Source: Primulina eburnea (taxonomy: Eukaryota; Streptophyta; Magnoliopsida; Lamiales; Gesneriaceae). Taken from it: a stretch of 64,000 nt of DNA. Below, piece after piece: positions 35,311 through 45,876 of this stretch; positions within the stretch are counted from its first letter, which is position 1, and each line of letters opens with the position of its first letter. The DNA is taken from positions 52,030,386 through 52,094,385 of the forward strand of contig NC_133103.1 of assembly GCF_022965805.1 (NCBI RefSeq). Direction: 5' to 3'. The notes beneath the pieces were generated by a model that had not been told where the DNA came from, did no database searches, and was given only the letters and a program-made list of their open reading frames with translations. Both the position numbers and the translations under genes were made by a program.

Positions 35311-36787
35311 TTTTTGTTTATATAAAATATGATGGAAATACAAATTTTGAATGTGCTTTTTTACACTAATGAGTTAAAAAAAAAAGATAAATATAATAAT
35401 CATTTGAAAACACATAAAAAATTATGAAATTGGTGTGATTAAATTGATTTCTTTTTAATTTTTAATAAAAAATTACTTGATTTAAATATTTTTCCCAAAA
35501 AAAATTATGTAATGATGTTATTTAATTTTTTTATTTATATATTTTTTTTTCTGAAATGATGTGTGGAAATTATTGAGTCTCCTCAGTATCCATTATTGTT
35601 TTATCTTTTTCTTTAGGCTTTTTTGGGAACATGGCCTCTTTATTAGGCTTAATTAAGAATGCTTTCTCCTTTTTGTGACTTTGGTAAAGTTAATCAACAA
35701 GTACAATATTACCAATTCAATTTACCACAACTTTCAAGTTCGTTTTGGGTTCGTTTTTTCCTCCTCCTTCTTCAATGGCTAACATTTTATTGGAAGAATT
35801 ATTGTTTTTTTAAGGTTAGAAGTATTACAATGTATTTTCGGCTCGAGTTCGGACCCGTGCTCACTAAAAGCTCGGAAAGATCGAGCTCACTTCGATAAAA
35901 TTATCGAGCTCGAGATCTGATACAAAATTAGAATGTACCAACTTATAGAAAATTAGAATGTATTGATTTATGATATGTGAATCCACAACAAGGACATCTT
36001 TCTCCAACTATCGTAGTTCATCCGAATATACTAATATATGATATTTGAGTATCAACTGATTTAAATTTTATATAAAAAAAAATTTGAGTATAAAATTAGA
36101 ACTTTATTAATATCAACGTTTGTTTAACATGTTTGGGTACCCGAAAATCATATATTAGTATCGGATCTGAAATAATCGATATTGGAATATCATATATAAT
36201 ATCATATTTTTTCAATGTTTTGTATCAATTTTCATAAAAAAAATACGAATGTATCATTAATACATATGTTTTATATATGTTTGAGTACTAAAAAAATCAT
36301 ATATTAGTATTAAATCAAAAACAGTTCATACTCAAATATCATATATTAGTATCATATTTTCAATGTTTTGTATCGATTTTCATTTGAAAAAAAATAATGT
36401 GATCTCAGGAAATGCACATTTTATTTTCTGCCCCGAAATAAAAACAAATACTCTCGTTTATGTTCATTTCTTACTCTAATATTTTTCGTCGTTTTCATAT
36501 ATTTAACAGTAGTTTTAATTTATTTATTTTTTCTATCACTTTCCACAAATACTTTATTACCATATTATATTACACGATCAGATGGAGCATTTTTAAAACT
36601 TTAAACTATTTAATTAAATAATTTATGATATGATATGATTTAATTTCTATGATGATGACAGCTCGATTTTCCCCAAAACAAAAATAGAAATACTATTTCT
36701 TTCCTAAAAGATATTTCTCATAAACTATTCTCATAATATTTAATTTAAAACTTCACAAAACAAATCCAGACCCATCCCAACCAAGAC

Positions 36788-36943
36788 GATAAAAATTTGT
36801 ATGAGACGGTTTTACGGGTCGTATTTTGTGATACAGATCTTTTATTTGAGTCATCCATTAAAAAATATTATTTTTTATGCTAAGAGTATTACTTTTTATT
36901 GTGAATATCGATATTGTTGACCCGTCTCACAAGAGATCTACTC
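36788..36943 (+). mobile_element. 182-bp-family MITE, internally deleted
   Basis: The left end and core (TTATTGTGAATATCGATA) are present, but the right subterminal repeat is collapsed to a single CCGTCTCACAAGAG. This suggests deletion between the two GTCTCAC repeats. Confidence 0.8.
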
Positions 36944-37207
36944 CCCGAGACTCGAATTTAATCCACTTTTTTTTCTTTTTATTTTTATGTCCGACGATTT
37001 TGTTCATATTTATAATAAATAAATAATATTTTTTGAATAAAATAAAATATCTATTTCACAAAAAAATTTAAATTAATTTTAAGTCCATTCATCCCGAGCA
37101 TATATTACATTCGAATTAAAACTCTCGTATATTTTAATATAATAACTTGTTCATCTAAAGGATTTCATATATTTTTTCTTTTGAATTCGGATAATCGGTT
37201 GAATTTA

Positions 37208-37389
37208 GGCAAAAACTTGTGTGAGACGGTCTTACGGGTCGTTTTTGTGAGACAGATCTCTTATTTGGGTCACCCATGAAAAAGTATCACTTTTTATGCT
37301 GAGAGTATTAATTTTTATTGTGAATATGGATAGGGTTGACCCGTCTCACGGATTATGACCCGTGAGACGGTCTCACATGAGACTCACTC
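37208..37389 (+). mobile_element. 182-bp-family MITE, TSD TTGAATTTA
   Basis: Exact 9-bp repeats TTGAATTTA at 37199-37207 and 37390-37398. It begins GGCAAAAACTTGTG and ends GAGACTCACTC; 182 bp. Confidence 0.93.
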
Positions 37390-37795
37390 TTGAATTTATT
37401 GTATTAAAATATAAGCGAAATGTTAGTTACTCCAGATATAGCATAAACGAACAACCGTCGTTCAATAAAATTTGAATTTCAAACCGAGAATAAATATGCA
37501 ATTGCTATTAATAAATTCAACGTCAATTTTTGTGAAAGTTCATTGGTACAATTGAAGCAGTAGGTTTTGTTTATAAGGTTAGATGAAGCATCAAAATCCA
37601 ACTTGAGAATTTTTGTTTTTGAAAAATCCAACTTGACGACAATTTTGATGCAACTGTTATCTGCACATCCCATCATATTTCATCAATCAAGGGGACCCCT
37701 TCTATTATTAGGCACCAATAATTTTTATTTTTCATCACAAATTTAAGACTCACTCAAGAAAAATGAGATTATAGTTTTTTTATGATTTGATTTTT

Positions 37796-37978
37796 TGAGT
37801 AGGTTTTTTATGAGACGATTTTACGAATCTTTATCAGTGAGACGGGTCAACTCTACCGATATTCACAATAAAAAGTAATACACTTATCATAAAAAATAAT
37901 ATTTTTCATGGAGGACCCAAATAAGATATATGTTTCACAAAATACGGCTCATGAGATCGTCTCACACAAATTTTTACC
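37796..37978 (-). mobile_element. 182-bp-family MITE, TSD TTGATTTTT
   Basis: Repeats TTGATTTTT at 37787-37795 and 37979-37987. The flanking T run leaves the edge uncertain by a base or so. It begins (T)GAGTAGGTTTTTTATGAGACG. Confidence 0.82.
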
Positions 37979-38884
37979 TTGATTTTTTTTTTTTTGGGTT
38001 CATGGCTAGCATAAATTATAACACCATCCTATACAATAATACAGGTAAATTTGATTTTTGGTTGATAATCAAACTATAGAATTAAGACGAGTTGAGTTTA
38101 GAACAAGTTTTTATAATTAGAATTTGATAACTAAATTTATGTTATCATCTGTATATTTTGTGAATGAAACTTTTTGGTTAATCGTGTATGAGTGAGAGAA
38201 GTAGTGAGATAATTGACCACATGGAAAACTCTCATGCGTCAAAAGTGATATGAGTTAACACCAGTGAAGATGAACATTAAATCTTAGTGGGTAAGGGTGA
38301 TATTTATACTTGAGAATATCATTATTGACAATGAAAATATAAGACTGATATGAGATAACACCAACGAGGCTTACACCCTGACCCATTGGCATCAAGTAGG
38401 TTCAACCTCTACGGTCCACCCATCGCTTAGTATTAGATCACGTGATGTCACAAATTTAAAAAAATAAAGTGCACATAGACTAACGACCATTATTTTAAGC
38501 CATAAATCAACTTAAACACTATAATTTGATCGATCTCACATTAGAGACAATTATAACATTCTACATAAATAATATTTTGTTGATTTTTTCCCCAAAAGGA
38601 AAAAACAACAAGGATGCATCACAATTTGTCATGGATATGCATGATGTCTGTATATTATCCATACCATAAAATATAAAAATTAAACCTAAAAATACAAATA
38701 AAAATTTGCTTTCATACTAAGAGTTGTTTTACCTCGTAGTTGTCTATGCTCTGTGGAAACATAGTAAATTCCCCGAGATAACATATTATAGTAAGTTACC
38801 CTCAACACATACTATTTTATCTTTCGCGATAAATATCTGAATCATAAATTATTAAATTTACAATTGAAACAGTCAAATTAAAAA

Positions 38885-39046
38885 GAGTAGGTATTTTGTG
38901 AGACGGTCTTACGAATCTTTATCAGTGAGACATGTTAATCATACCGATATTCATAATAAAAAGTAATACTTTTTCATGGATGACTCAAATAAGAGATCCG
39001 TCTCACAAAATACGACCCGTGAGACCGTCTCACACACGTTTTTGTC
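38885..39046 (-). mobile_element. 182-bp-family MITE, short 162-bp form, TSD AATTAAAAA
   Basis: Exact 9-bp repeats AATTAAAAA at 38876-38884 and 39047-39055. Same 162-bp length as the copy at 26901, so the two share a core deletion and may be a subfamily. Confidence 0.9.
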
Positions 39047-39369
39047 AATTAAAAATACATTTGTGAGAAATTTGGAATATTTAATTCGGCAGTGGATCAT
39101 GAATTGATTTTATATTCACTGAATATAAATAAATGGGGTTGTTTGCAAGCACCGATTGTAACAAAGTTGGTATTAGAAATAAAAAAAATTCCTATATAAA
39201 TTAAATTAATTAAAAGATAGTGATATATGGTGACATAAAGGAGTTTGATAATAATAATAGATAAGGAACATCTACGAAATGATGGCTACGTTTTGTTGTT
39301 TTTTTTATCCAATATATTTTTATATAATAATTTCTAACTTTATAGATTATGGCGGTTTATTTAATTAAT

Positions 39370-39545
39370 AGGTCGCTTGTGAAAAGATTTTATTGATCTT
39401 TATCAATTAAACGGGTCAACTATGTCTATATTTATAATAATAAGTAATATTTTTATCACAAAAATTGATTAATTTTCATACGTGACTGAAATAAGAAATT
39501 CATATAACAAAATTGACTCGTTTGACTGTCTCACGAAATTTTTTG
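39370..39545 (-). repeat. 182-bp-family MITE, old diverged copy
   Basis: Recognisable by spacing and by fragments such as ATTTATAATAATAAGTAATA and GACTGTCTCACGAAATTTT. Many substitutions; no target duplication seen. Confidence 0.5.
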
Positions 39546-40089
39546 TGTTATTTAATCCTGGTTTTTGTTAACGGCATTTTTCGGAAAATTATAGTTTAAT
39601 TATAGTTTCATTTAGCCCAGTACTGGTTTTATTGAAGTTGACTATACATTTTAACATTTTGATTCATAATCTTATGGAATTATATCTTCAGCATGCTACA
39701 AATTAATTGTGTCGAGCTTAATTCGAACAAAATTGTTAGATTTTTTAGATTTGAGAATCTTGATAATTAAATATAAAATTGACTAAATTTTTACTTTTGT
39801 AGAGACGTCAATCATATTATTTTCACAATATTTTAATATTTATATTTTGAAACGAGGTTTAGGTCACTCAATGCACCAAATAACCATCATACTATGAATT
39901 ACAATATATATTTTAAAAACTTTAAAAATAAAATTTGGCTATATATAATTAGTTAAACCGATCAATGGAAGGGTTCTGGGTACAGTTCGGGTAGAACATG
40001 ACATTAAATCTCAAAAAAATAAATGATTTTAATTTTTTAGTACAAAACATTCATTTGTAATACCATATACAAACATATACAGATATATA

Positions 40090-40170
40090 AGATCGAGATG
40101 TGAGCGGTTGCCGCTCTACACTTGATATCAGAACGATGTCATTGGTTCGAATCCCTTGGAAAACATTTTT
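40090..40170 (+). repeat. Primer-binding-site and tRNA B-box-like scrap
   Basis: TTGATATCAGAACGATGTCA followed by TTGGTTCGAATCCC resembles the internal part of the TRIM-like family (TTGGTATCAGAGCC...GGTTCGATTCTC). No flanking repeats were found. It is not a tRNA gene, since no cloverleaf stems form around it. Confidence 0.35.
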
Positions 40171-40861
40171 TTACATTTCTTGGAGATTGTTGGGTTAAAT
40201 GTATATATATGTGTGAGAGTATTACTTAGATGATTGATAAGTTATCATGTGTCAAGCAATTGACGTTGCACTATTTGTTAACCTGATTGGCTATGTACGT
40301 CGTAGAAGAGGGACATGAGATCTTAAAGGATAAGATTAATATCTACTATACCTCATATATATTATTAAGTATCAATCCTTATAATACACATAATTGTGGT
40401 AAATTTTCCCGGAGACCATAACCATAATCAGCCATTTCTTGTATTCTTAGCTGAGTTGTTTTTAAACTTTTCTTTTGTAATAAATTTTTCGAGAGTTCTT
40501 AATCTTGAATCCCATATTATATGTTGTTTTAATTTTTTATTTTAAATAAACCAAATGGAAGCTCTTAAATAATATATCCAATTTTTTTTTATTAAATGCT
40601 ACATTAATGAATGCCAAAATTTTAGAATTAGGAGAGTGTAGCCTCAGTCTATTCGCCACTTTTGATAAACATATTTTGATTTTATTTTTGAAAAAAATAA
40701 ATTAAAAAGGATCCATTTCAATTTGCATGTTTGTAGATTTATATTTCAGTGAAAACAAAGAACTATAAATCCAATATCTGTCATGAAAAGTTATTCTAGA
40801 AATCACCAACACTAGATAGTCTAAAGAAAATCAATGATATTCATCGATGTTATTCATGCTC

Positions 40862-41760
40862 TGTGTAGCAAGTTCGTATGGCTAACAAACACCTTCCAAT
40901 TGCTTGGGAGGTAATTTGTAAGCCTTGGTGAAGATGGTGGATTGTGTTTAAAGAACTCAAAAGCATGGAACATGCATGGCACTCTTAGCGAAGACACTTT
41001 GGAAGATTCGTCTTAAGAAAGATAGCTTGTGGATTCGATGGATTAACCACATTTATAGCTGATTTGGGGATGGAAGAAAGATCATTCACCATTGATCAAA
41101 CAAGTCATGTCTATTCGGGATGTGGCTCGATGGATGCTGCTGTTGTCTGTCTAAATAAATGGTTTGGAGGCACACAGGGTCTCTCTAGCGCTTATAATTT
41201 CTTTGTTCATAGCAGAGGTGGGTGGCCTTGGAAATCACTAGTGATGAAATCGTTCATATTGCCTGAGAATCGGTTCCTGTCGTGGTTACTAGCTCATGGA
41301 AAGCTGCTTACTCTTGACAGATTACAATTTAAAACGTGTATGCTTTGTCATGTGGCGGCTGACTCTATCGCACATCTTTACTTTGAATGTGCAATATCGA
41401 AGGTCATTTGGAACAACGTGAGAGAGTGACTACGCATGAAGAATAAAAGTTGTAAGAGCTAGAGTTGATCATGAGTCCTTTCATTTGTTGGTCGATAGTG
41501 GATCAACAAGATTGTCATCTGGATTATCTGTAGTGGGACAGTTATGACTCGTTGTCTTGATGGACTGACTATTCTAGGGGTGATTATTGAGTGTGCGAAT
41601 TAAGTTAGAGTGAATTTGTATAACATACGTGTATAAATCAAATTCATCTAGTGAAACTTTCCGAAAGTGGAGGAAGGAGAGACATAACAGAAGGATTTGA
41701 TCGTTGAACTTCCAGAAACAAGCTTGCTTGTTCATTTATTTACTTTTACACAATCAGTTC
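40862..41760 (+). pseudogene. LINE 3' fragment with zf-RVT zinc-binding domain
   Basis: The translated region shows LLAKTLWKIRLKKDSLWIRW (about 40980-41045) in one frame. Another frame (41064-41429) carries FLSWLLAHGKLLTLDRL, then MLCHVAADSIAHLYFECAIS. The C..C...H..H...C pattern is that of the zf-RVT domain found after plant LINE reverse transcriptases. Downstream frames are broken by stops. No RT core precedes it, so it is a truncated, dead copy. Confidence 0.85.
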
Positions 41761-42734
41761 TGACATACACACCCCTTTAGTCTCTTTTCATGCTTTGTTT
41801 TGAGTTTGACAAATTTTTTTTTTTTGTAACGGTTTGAGTTATTTTCACAATTTAACTTTATGTTACTCGACTGAAGTTTCATGGTTTGCTAACTCAACTT
41901 TTTAGAATAGGAAATCTTAAACTGATCTAACACATTTGAAAATGGGAATGTCCAATTCTATTTAATTGAATTGGAGCAAGGTAAGAAAATGATATATTTT
42001 GAGCTTGTAATACTAAGAATAATTGTGTATTTAGGCTTTCATACCCATTTCAAATTTTTTTCACAAACATCTTCATAGAAAAGATTTATGTCATATCAAA
42101 AATAGTACCAAAAAAATGTCATTCTCAAATATTGTCAATACAATTATTATTTTTGTTTGTAATTATCTAAAATTAATGGTTGCGAAAAATATCAAACTTA
42201 TTATATGAAAATATCGATATTTTCATTATACCAAACAATTCATAGAGTATGATATCAATATAGAAATTGTCGGTACTGTATCAGTATAGAATTTTGATAT
42301 TTAGGTATATATCGAAATAATATTTGTAAATTTAAAAATGTATAATACATTTAATTAATGAAATTATAAATAAAATAATAAAACTAAGATCAAAGACTCA
42401 AAGTAAATAATTTTTAAAATACAATACAATTTTATCTAAAGTTAACGTAATCATATTGTAATTATTTTTTTTAGCAAACATATGATTTTCGGTATAAACA
42501 GCATACTATCAGTACTGTATAAATATCTAGATATATCGTAGATATTCAGTATAATCGGTATACTACGTATGTTCACATGAATCAAGCAAACTCCTTGGAG
42601 CCCATTCTACAAGTCCAAATAAATCTACGACTCTAAGTCGTTACCTTTTCCAGAATCTATAATTGAGAGGAAAATAAAGTTCAATTATTGAATCATAGAC
42701 CAAAATTTGCTATAAGATGTTTTTCAACAAATTT
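41761..42734. other. AT-rich intergenic stretch
   Basis: No gene or named repeat is recognised. A run of short ATATCG/TATCGGTA-type motifs at 42220-42570 looks like decayed low-complexity DNA. Confidence 0.5.
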
Positions 42735-43278
42735 TGTGGGGACCCGGACGCTAATCATATTCTTAATCATCATTGGGACTAACTAAAACAATTATAATAA
42801 ACAGGGTCTAATTTTTATTTTTTTTTAAATAATGCGGAACGTAGTGACATAAAACATATATACATCTCAGTATATAAAAGTAATAGTCTTGTACCACATA
42901 CATTTATTCAACTAAGGTTTAACATCTAATGTCAAGTGTCCAAACCCTATCTCTAATCCATGTCCGGAGCCTCCACTCTAATCACGATCTCTCCTCATCT
43001 CCTGGACCCTGAGCATGTCCCACATGTTGTCAAGTACACATACAAACAAGACAACAGCCGGATAATTCCGGTGAGAATATAATCCCAGTATAAATCAACG
43101 AAACATGTAATCATGTGATAACCATAAAAGCATGGACAGATAACAGCAATATATATCAAAAGCTGAAACATAACCAATATCAAACTGTCGACATTGCTCG
43201 TGACTCCACGACTCAGACTAGACTCAATCCTAGCCTAGGGATCCCGGTTTCCAGACATTGGCATTCCATTTCAACCAA

Positions 43279-43530
43279 CAGTAATAGAAAAGACTCCAGT
43301 TCTATCCACGTCGATATAGCATCGATCACCAGTAATAGAAGAAGCTCTGATTCTATCCACATCGGTATAATATCGATCACCAGTAATAGAAGAAAACTCC
43401 GAATTCTATCCACATCGATATAACATCGATCATCAGTAATAGAAGAAGTTATAATTATATCCACATCGATACGGTACCGATCACCAGTAATAGAAGGAGC
43501 TATAATTCTATCCACATCGATAGCCAATTA
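43279..43530 (-). repeat. Tandem repeat, five units of 51-53 bp, inside the LTR
   Basis: CAGTAATAGAA starts units at 43279, 43330, 43381, 43434 and 43485. Each contains TCTATCCAC(A/G)TCG and ends ATCGATCACC or a variant. Units differ by substitutions and 1-2 bp indels. Confidence 0.92.
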
Positions 43531-44546
43531 TCCGGTGACAGACTATGGCACTACCGTCAATACACTATCTCATGACATCGTGCAATGTGCCCGTGGCGAT
43601 CCCACCACTAACAGGCACTTCTGTCATAAGGTTACTCTTCTAATACCTGCTATCTATAAATCAAGAGAACAAGTACATCAATCAAATTAATGCAAATATC
43701 AATGCAATAAAGTAAAGTATGTGATTTAGGGAAACTCAAGTCTAAACCGACTCAAGTCGATCTCCCAATACACATTGACTTATACCTTTCTTTCGTCGGT
43801 TTCCGGCTCAGTCGAAGTCCTGAACTCAAAGTCTGTCTGGCAATGATAATATCAAATAATCTCATATCAATATGCTATTCAAATCGATACAACTCTTATC
43901 AATCTGGATTTAATTCAAAATCAACGGTATAATGGTATAATCTCAATATCCCCGTCAATACAACATCATCAGATAACAGTTACAATCCATAACCAATATC
44001 TAATATGATCTATAATCTAGTCCCATTTCAAATCTGTCCGGTATGAATCAATATACCCTAAAAATTCATAACAATTCCATAATCAGTTCGTTTCTCAATC
44101 TGACTTCGATTCTACGATGTCTAACATATCAAGAACATCATATATGAATCATATTCAATTATGACAATGACATAATTTCAAAGCATGTCAAAACGTAGCA
44201 AAACTTACGTCAAGTTGTAGCCTACGTTGATAGGATCGCAGTACTGAAGTCAGATTACAATTCGGACGGACGGATTTCTCACAAAAGGCGTAAGAATTTT
44301 CTATAACTTCACGGAGACTTTTCTCGATTTCCCTTCTGAAATTGTGACGAATTTACATGCAATTTATATTTATATACCAACTTGCTTGATAGAGAAACGT
44401 GGCACATTTTCATTGTTTTTCGAATCGGCGCTCGAGCTGTTGTACTCGTTTTACTTGTAACGGCCCCAGATTGACGACTGTCCTCACTGTACCAAGACGA
44501 GTATTTCCAGCGTGCTTATGTCCTCATTCACACGCACCTAGGAAAC

Positions 44547-44633
44547 TTCCCAGGAGTCACCATCCCAAAATTGCCCAAGTCAAGCACCTTAACTTTGGAG
44601 TTCTTATGTGATGAGCTACGAAAGAGATGCACC
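44547..44633 (-). repeat. 5S rRNA-like block, copy 1 (indel-ridden)
   Basis: On the minus strand it shares AAGAACTCCAAAGTTAAG and TCCTGGGAAG with the 5S rRNA segments AGAACTCCGCAGTTAAGCGT and GACCTCCTGGGAAGT. Compared with copy 2 it lacks single bases at several homopolymers. Not a functional 5S gene. Confidence 0.7.
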
Positions 44634-44740
44634 TTCGTGATTGAGTAGTACCAATCAAATCTTTAAGCCTCTTCAACGTCCATTACTCACAGTGGGCGTT
44701 CAATCCTTCCTCCTCCCCGTGTGGGATCGGTTCAAGTTCC

Positions 44741-44835
44741 TTCCCAGGAGGCCACGCCATCCCAAAATTGCCCCAAGTCAAGCACGCTTAACTTTGGAGT
44801 TCTTATGTGATGAGCTACCGAAAAGAAGATGCACC
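44741..44835 (-). repeat. 5S rRNA-like block, copy 2
   Basis: Reads on the minus strand GGTGCATCTTC..., CATCACATAAGAACTCC, AAGTTAAGCGTGCTTG, GGGATGG and CCTCCTGGGAA, in the order of the 5S rRNA 3' two thirds including the box C region. The 5' part of 5S is replaced, so this is a derived sequence, not rRNA. Confidence 0.75.
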
Positions 44836-45046
44836 TTCGTGATATGAGTAGTACCAATCAAATCTTTTAAGCCCTCTTCAACTGTTCAGTCCATTACATT
44901 GCCCAGTCTCGGAATCCCTCTCATTCCCGTGTGGGTCGGTTCATTCATGTTCCCTTCACCTAGAAGCCTGCCAGGAGCCGCTCATTGTCCGTGCAACTGA
45001 TGGCACCGGCGTTCACCCCCCGCCCTCTTCGGCCCCGGGCCTCACA

Positions 45047-45212
45047 GTTACCGCTCGGGCGCGAATCTTTCTGTCCGAAAGTTTAACTTATCCTTCATTG
45101 GCGCTCGAGCGGTCACAAACTACCGCCCGGGCGCCACATCTTCTGCCCGAAACATGCTCCTGTTGAACATTGGCGCTCGGGCGGTTATTTTCTACCGCTC
45201 GGGCGCCAATAG
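45047..45212. repeat. GC-rich interspersed motif repeat
   Basis: The motif TACCGCTCGGGCGC, with its partner GGCGCTCGAGCGGT, recurs about every 60-65 bp (45049, about 45120, about 45195). The halves are mutually inverted, so each pair can form a stem. Its first unit is split by the nested element. Confidence 0.75.
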
Positions 45213-45529
45213 TTCCGTCTAAAAATTGCACCCTTCATATGTTTTGGCCAATCTGGTCTCGTACTAGCCCGTCTATAATTATATCAATTCATGATCAATA
45301 ATCTCATATTAACATGATATAAAATCTCGGACATTACAAATTTCATGATTGGCAGACAAAGAAAAAAACATGTCATTTTATTTACCGAGCAACAAATTAT
45401 TTTTTATTGAGAATTTTGCAGAAAATGGAATAAAACCACGAAATATATACTTTCCATTCTAGAAATTCAAACTTGATAATATACAACAAAGAGTGAGTTA
45501 GACAAATGGTATACAAAATTGTTTTTGCA

Positions 45530-45876
45530 TGTGTTGGATACAATAATTGTCCTTGCTTGGTAGAGCGATTGAACCGTGGTGCTTGAGCTGCTGTGTAGTT
45601 TATAAGATTTGAGATGCACCATTACCACCAACTATAGCTTTTGGTAAAGCGGTAAGCACTCGGTCTTACAATTGGTATCAGAGCCAAGGTCACGGGTTCG
45701 ATTCTCATTGATTGCAAGGAGTACAATTATTGGGAGGAAGAGTTGGGTGCAAGAATTGTCCCTGCTTAGTAGAACGATCGAACCATGGTGCTTGAGCTGC
45801 TGTGCAGTTTAAAATATTTGATTTGCACGATTACCACCAGCTATAACTTTTGGTAAAACGGTAAGCATTCGGTTCT
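45530..45876 (+). mobile_element. TRIM-like LTR element (about 347 bp), best copy of its family
   Basis: Two direct repeats of about 140 bp (about 45530-45670 and 45734-45876) share AATTGTCC(T/C)TGCTTGGTAGAGCGAT-like starts, GGTGCTTGAGCTGCTGTG and a TTTTGGTAAA(G/A)CGGTAAGCA ending in a TTACA/CTACA terminus. Right after the first repeat is TGGTATCAGAGCC (45673-45685), complementary to the 3' end of initiator methionine tRNA. A purine tract (GGGAGGAAGAG) precedes the second. This is the LTR-PBS-PPT-LTR layout with no coding room. Target duplication is not clear. Confidence 0.75.
45673..45685 (+). promoter_or_regulatory. Initiator-Met tRNA primer-binding site
   Basis: TGGTATCAGAGCC, two bases after the end of the left repeat of the TRIM-like element, the standard place for reverse-transcription priming. 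Confidence 0.75.

Larger units (their letters stand above)
31400..40850. other. Gene-poor intergenic block rich in MITEs
   Basis: No gene is supportable over about 9.4 kb. It contains at least nine copies or remnants of the 182-bp MITE family, LTR scraps at 35221-35310 and 40090-40170, and TCGAG-rich stretches (33690-33905 and 35840-35910). The remainder is AT-rich unique-looking DNA. Open frames such as 33705-33908 and 35659-35898 lack codon bias or any family resemblance. Confidence 0.6.
44456..45046 (-). mobile_element. Nested 5S-rRNA-derived element (Cassandra/TRIM-like)
   Basis: The segment begins TGTAACGGCCCCAG and ends CCCGGGCCTCACA, with LTR-type TG...CA ends. It interrupts a GC-rich repeat of the host LTR. 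Flanks TTACT (44451-44455) and GTTAC (45047-45051) share TTAC with a one-base offset, so the target duplication is not clean. It contains two copies of a 5S rRNA-like block. Cassandra elements are LTR miniatures known for carrying 5S sequence in their LTRs. The two blocks lie about 194 bp apart, which could reflect two LTRs or a tandem duplication. The type is inferred. Confidence 0.55.
42735..45338 (-). mobile_element. Solo LTR (2604 bp) with 5-bp target duplication AATTT, containing a nested insertion
   Basis: On the plus strand it begins TGTGGGGACCCGG and ends CGGACATTACA. AATTT directly repeats at 42730-42734 and 45339-45343. A TATATAAATATAAATTGC string on the minus strand (about 44385-44362) suits a promoter, so the LTR is read as minus: TGTAATGTCC...GGTCCCCACA. 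No internal gag-pol and no second LTR. Subtracting the nested element (about 591 bp) gives an original LTR of about 2.0 kb. Inside are a five-unit tandem repeat (43279-43530) and a repeated GC-rich motif (45047-45212). Confidence 0.85.

Noticed and set aside
43115..43527. Overlapping 100-residue frames on both strands over a regular repeat
   Set aside because: They are produced by the 51-53-bp tandem array inside an LTR. The period gives repetitive peptides (TSNRR, DVDRI) without function.
43279..43530. Regularly spaced direct repeats resembling a CRISPR array
   Set aside because: The whole unit is repeated, there are no unique spacers, and the setting is a plant LTR.
44741..44835. Functional 5S rRNA gene
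   Set aside because: The 5' third of 5S is replaced and there are many substitutions. It lies in a repeat, not in a 5S array.
44399..44847. Two short plus-strand frames
   Set aside because: They cross the 5S-derived nested element. The sequence is explained by that non-coding element.
42735..45338. Full-length LTR retrotransposon
   Set aside because: No gag, protease, RT, integrase or primer-binding site between the ends, and no pair of matching LTRs.
45690..45705. tRNA-like B box (GGGTTCGATTCTC) suggesting a tRNA gene or SINE
   Set aside because: There is no A box or cloverleaf at the right distance. The preceding TGGTATCAGAGCC and flanking repeats fit a TRIM primer-binding site better.
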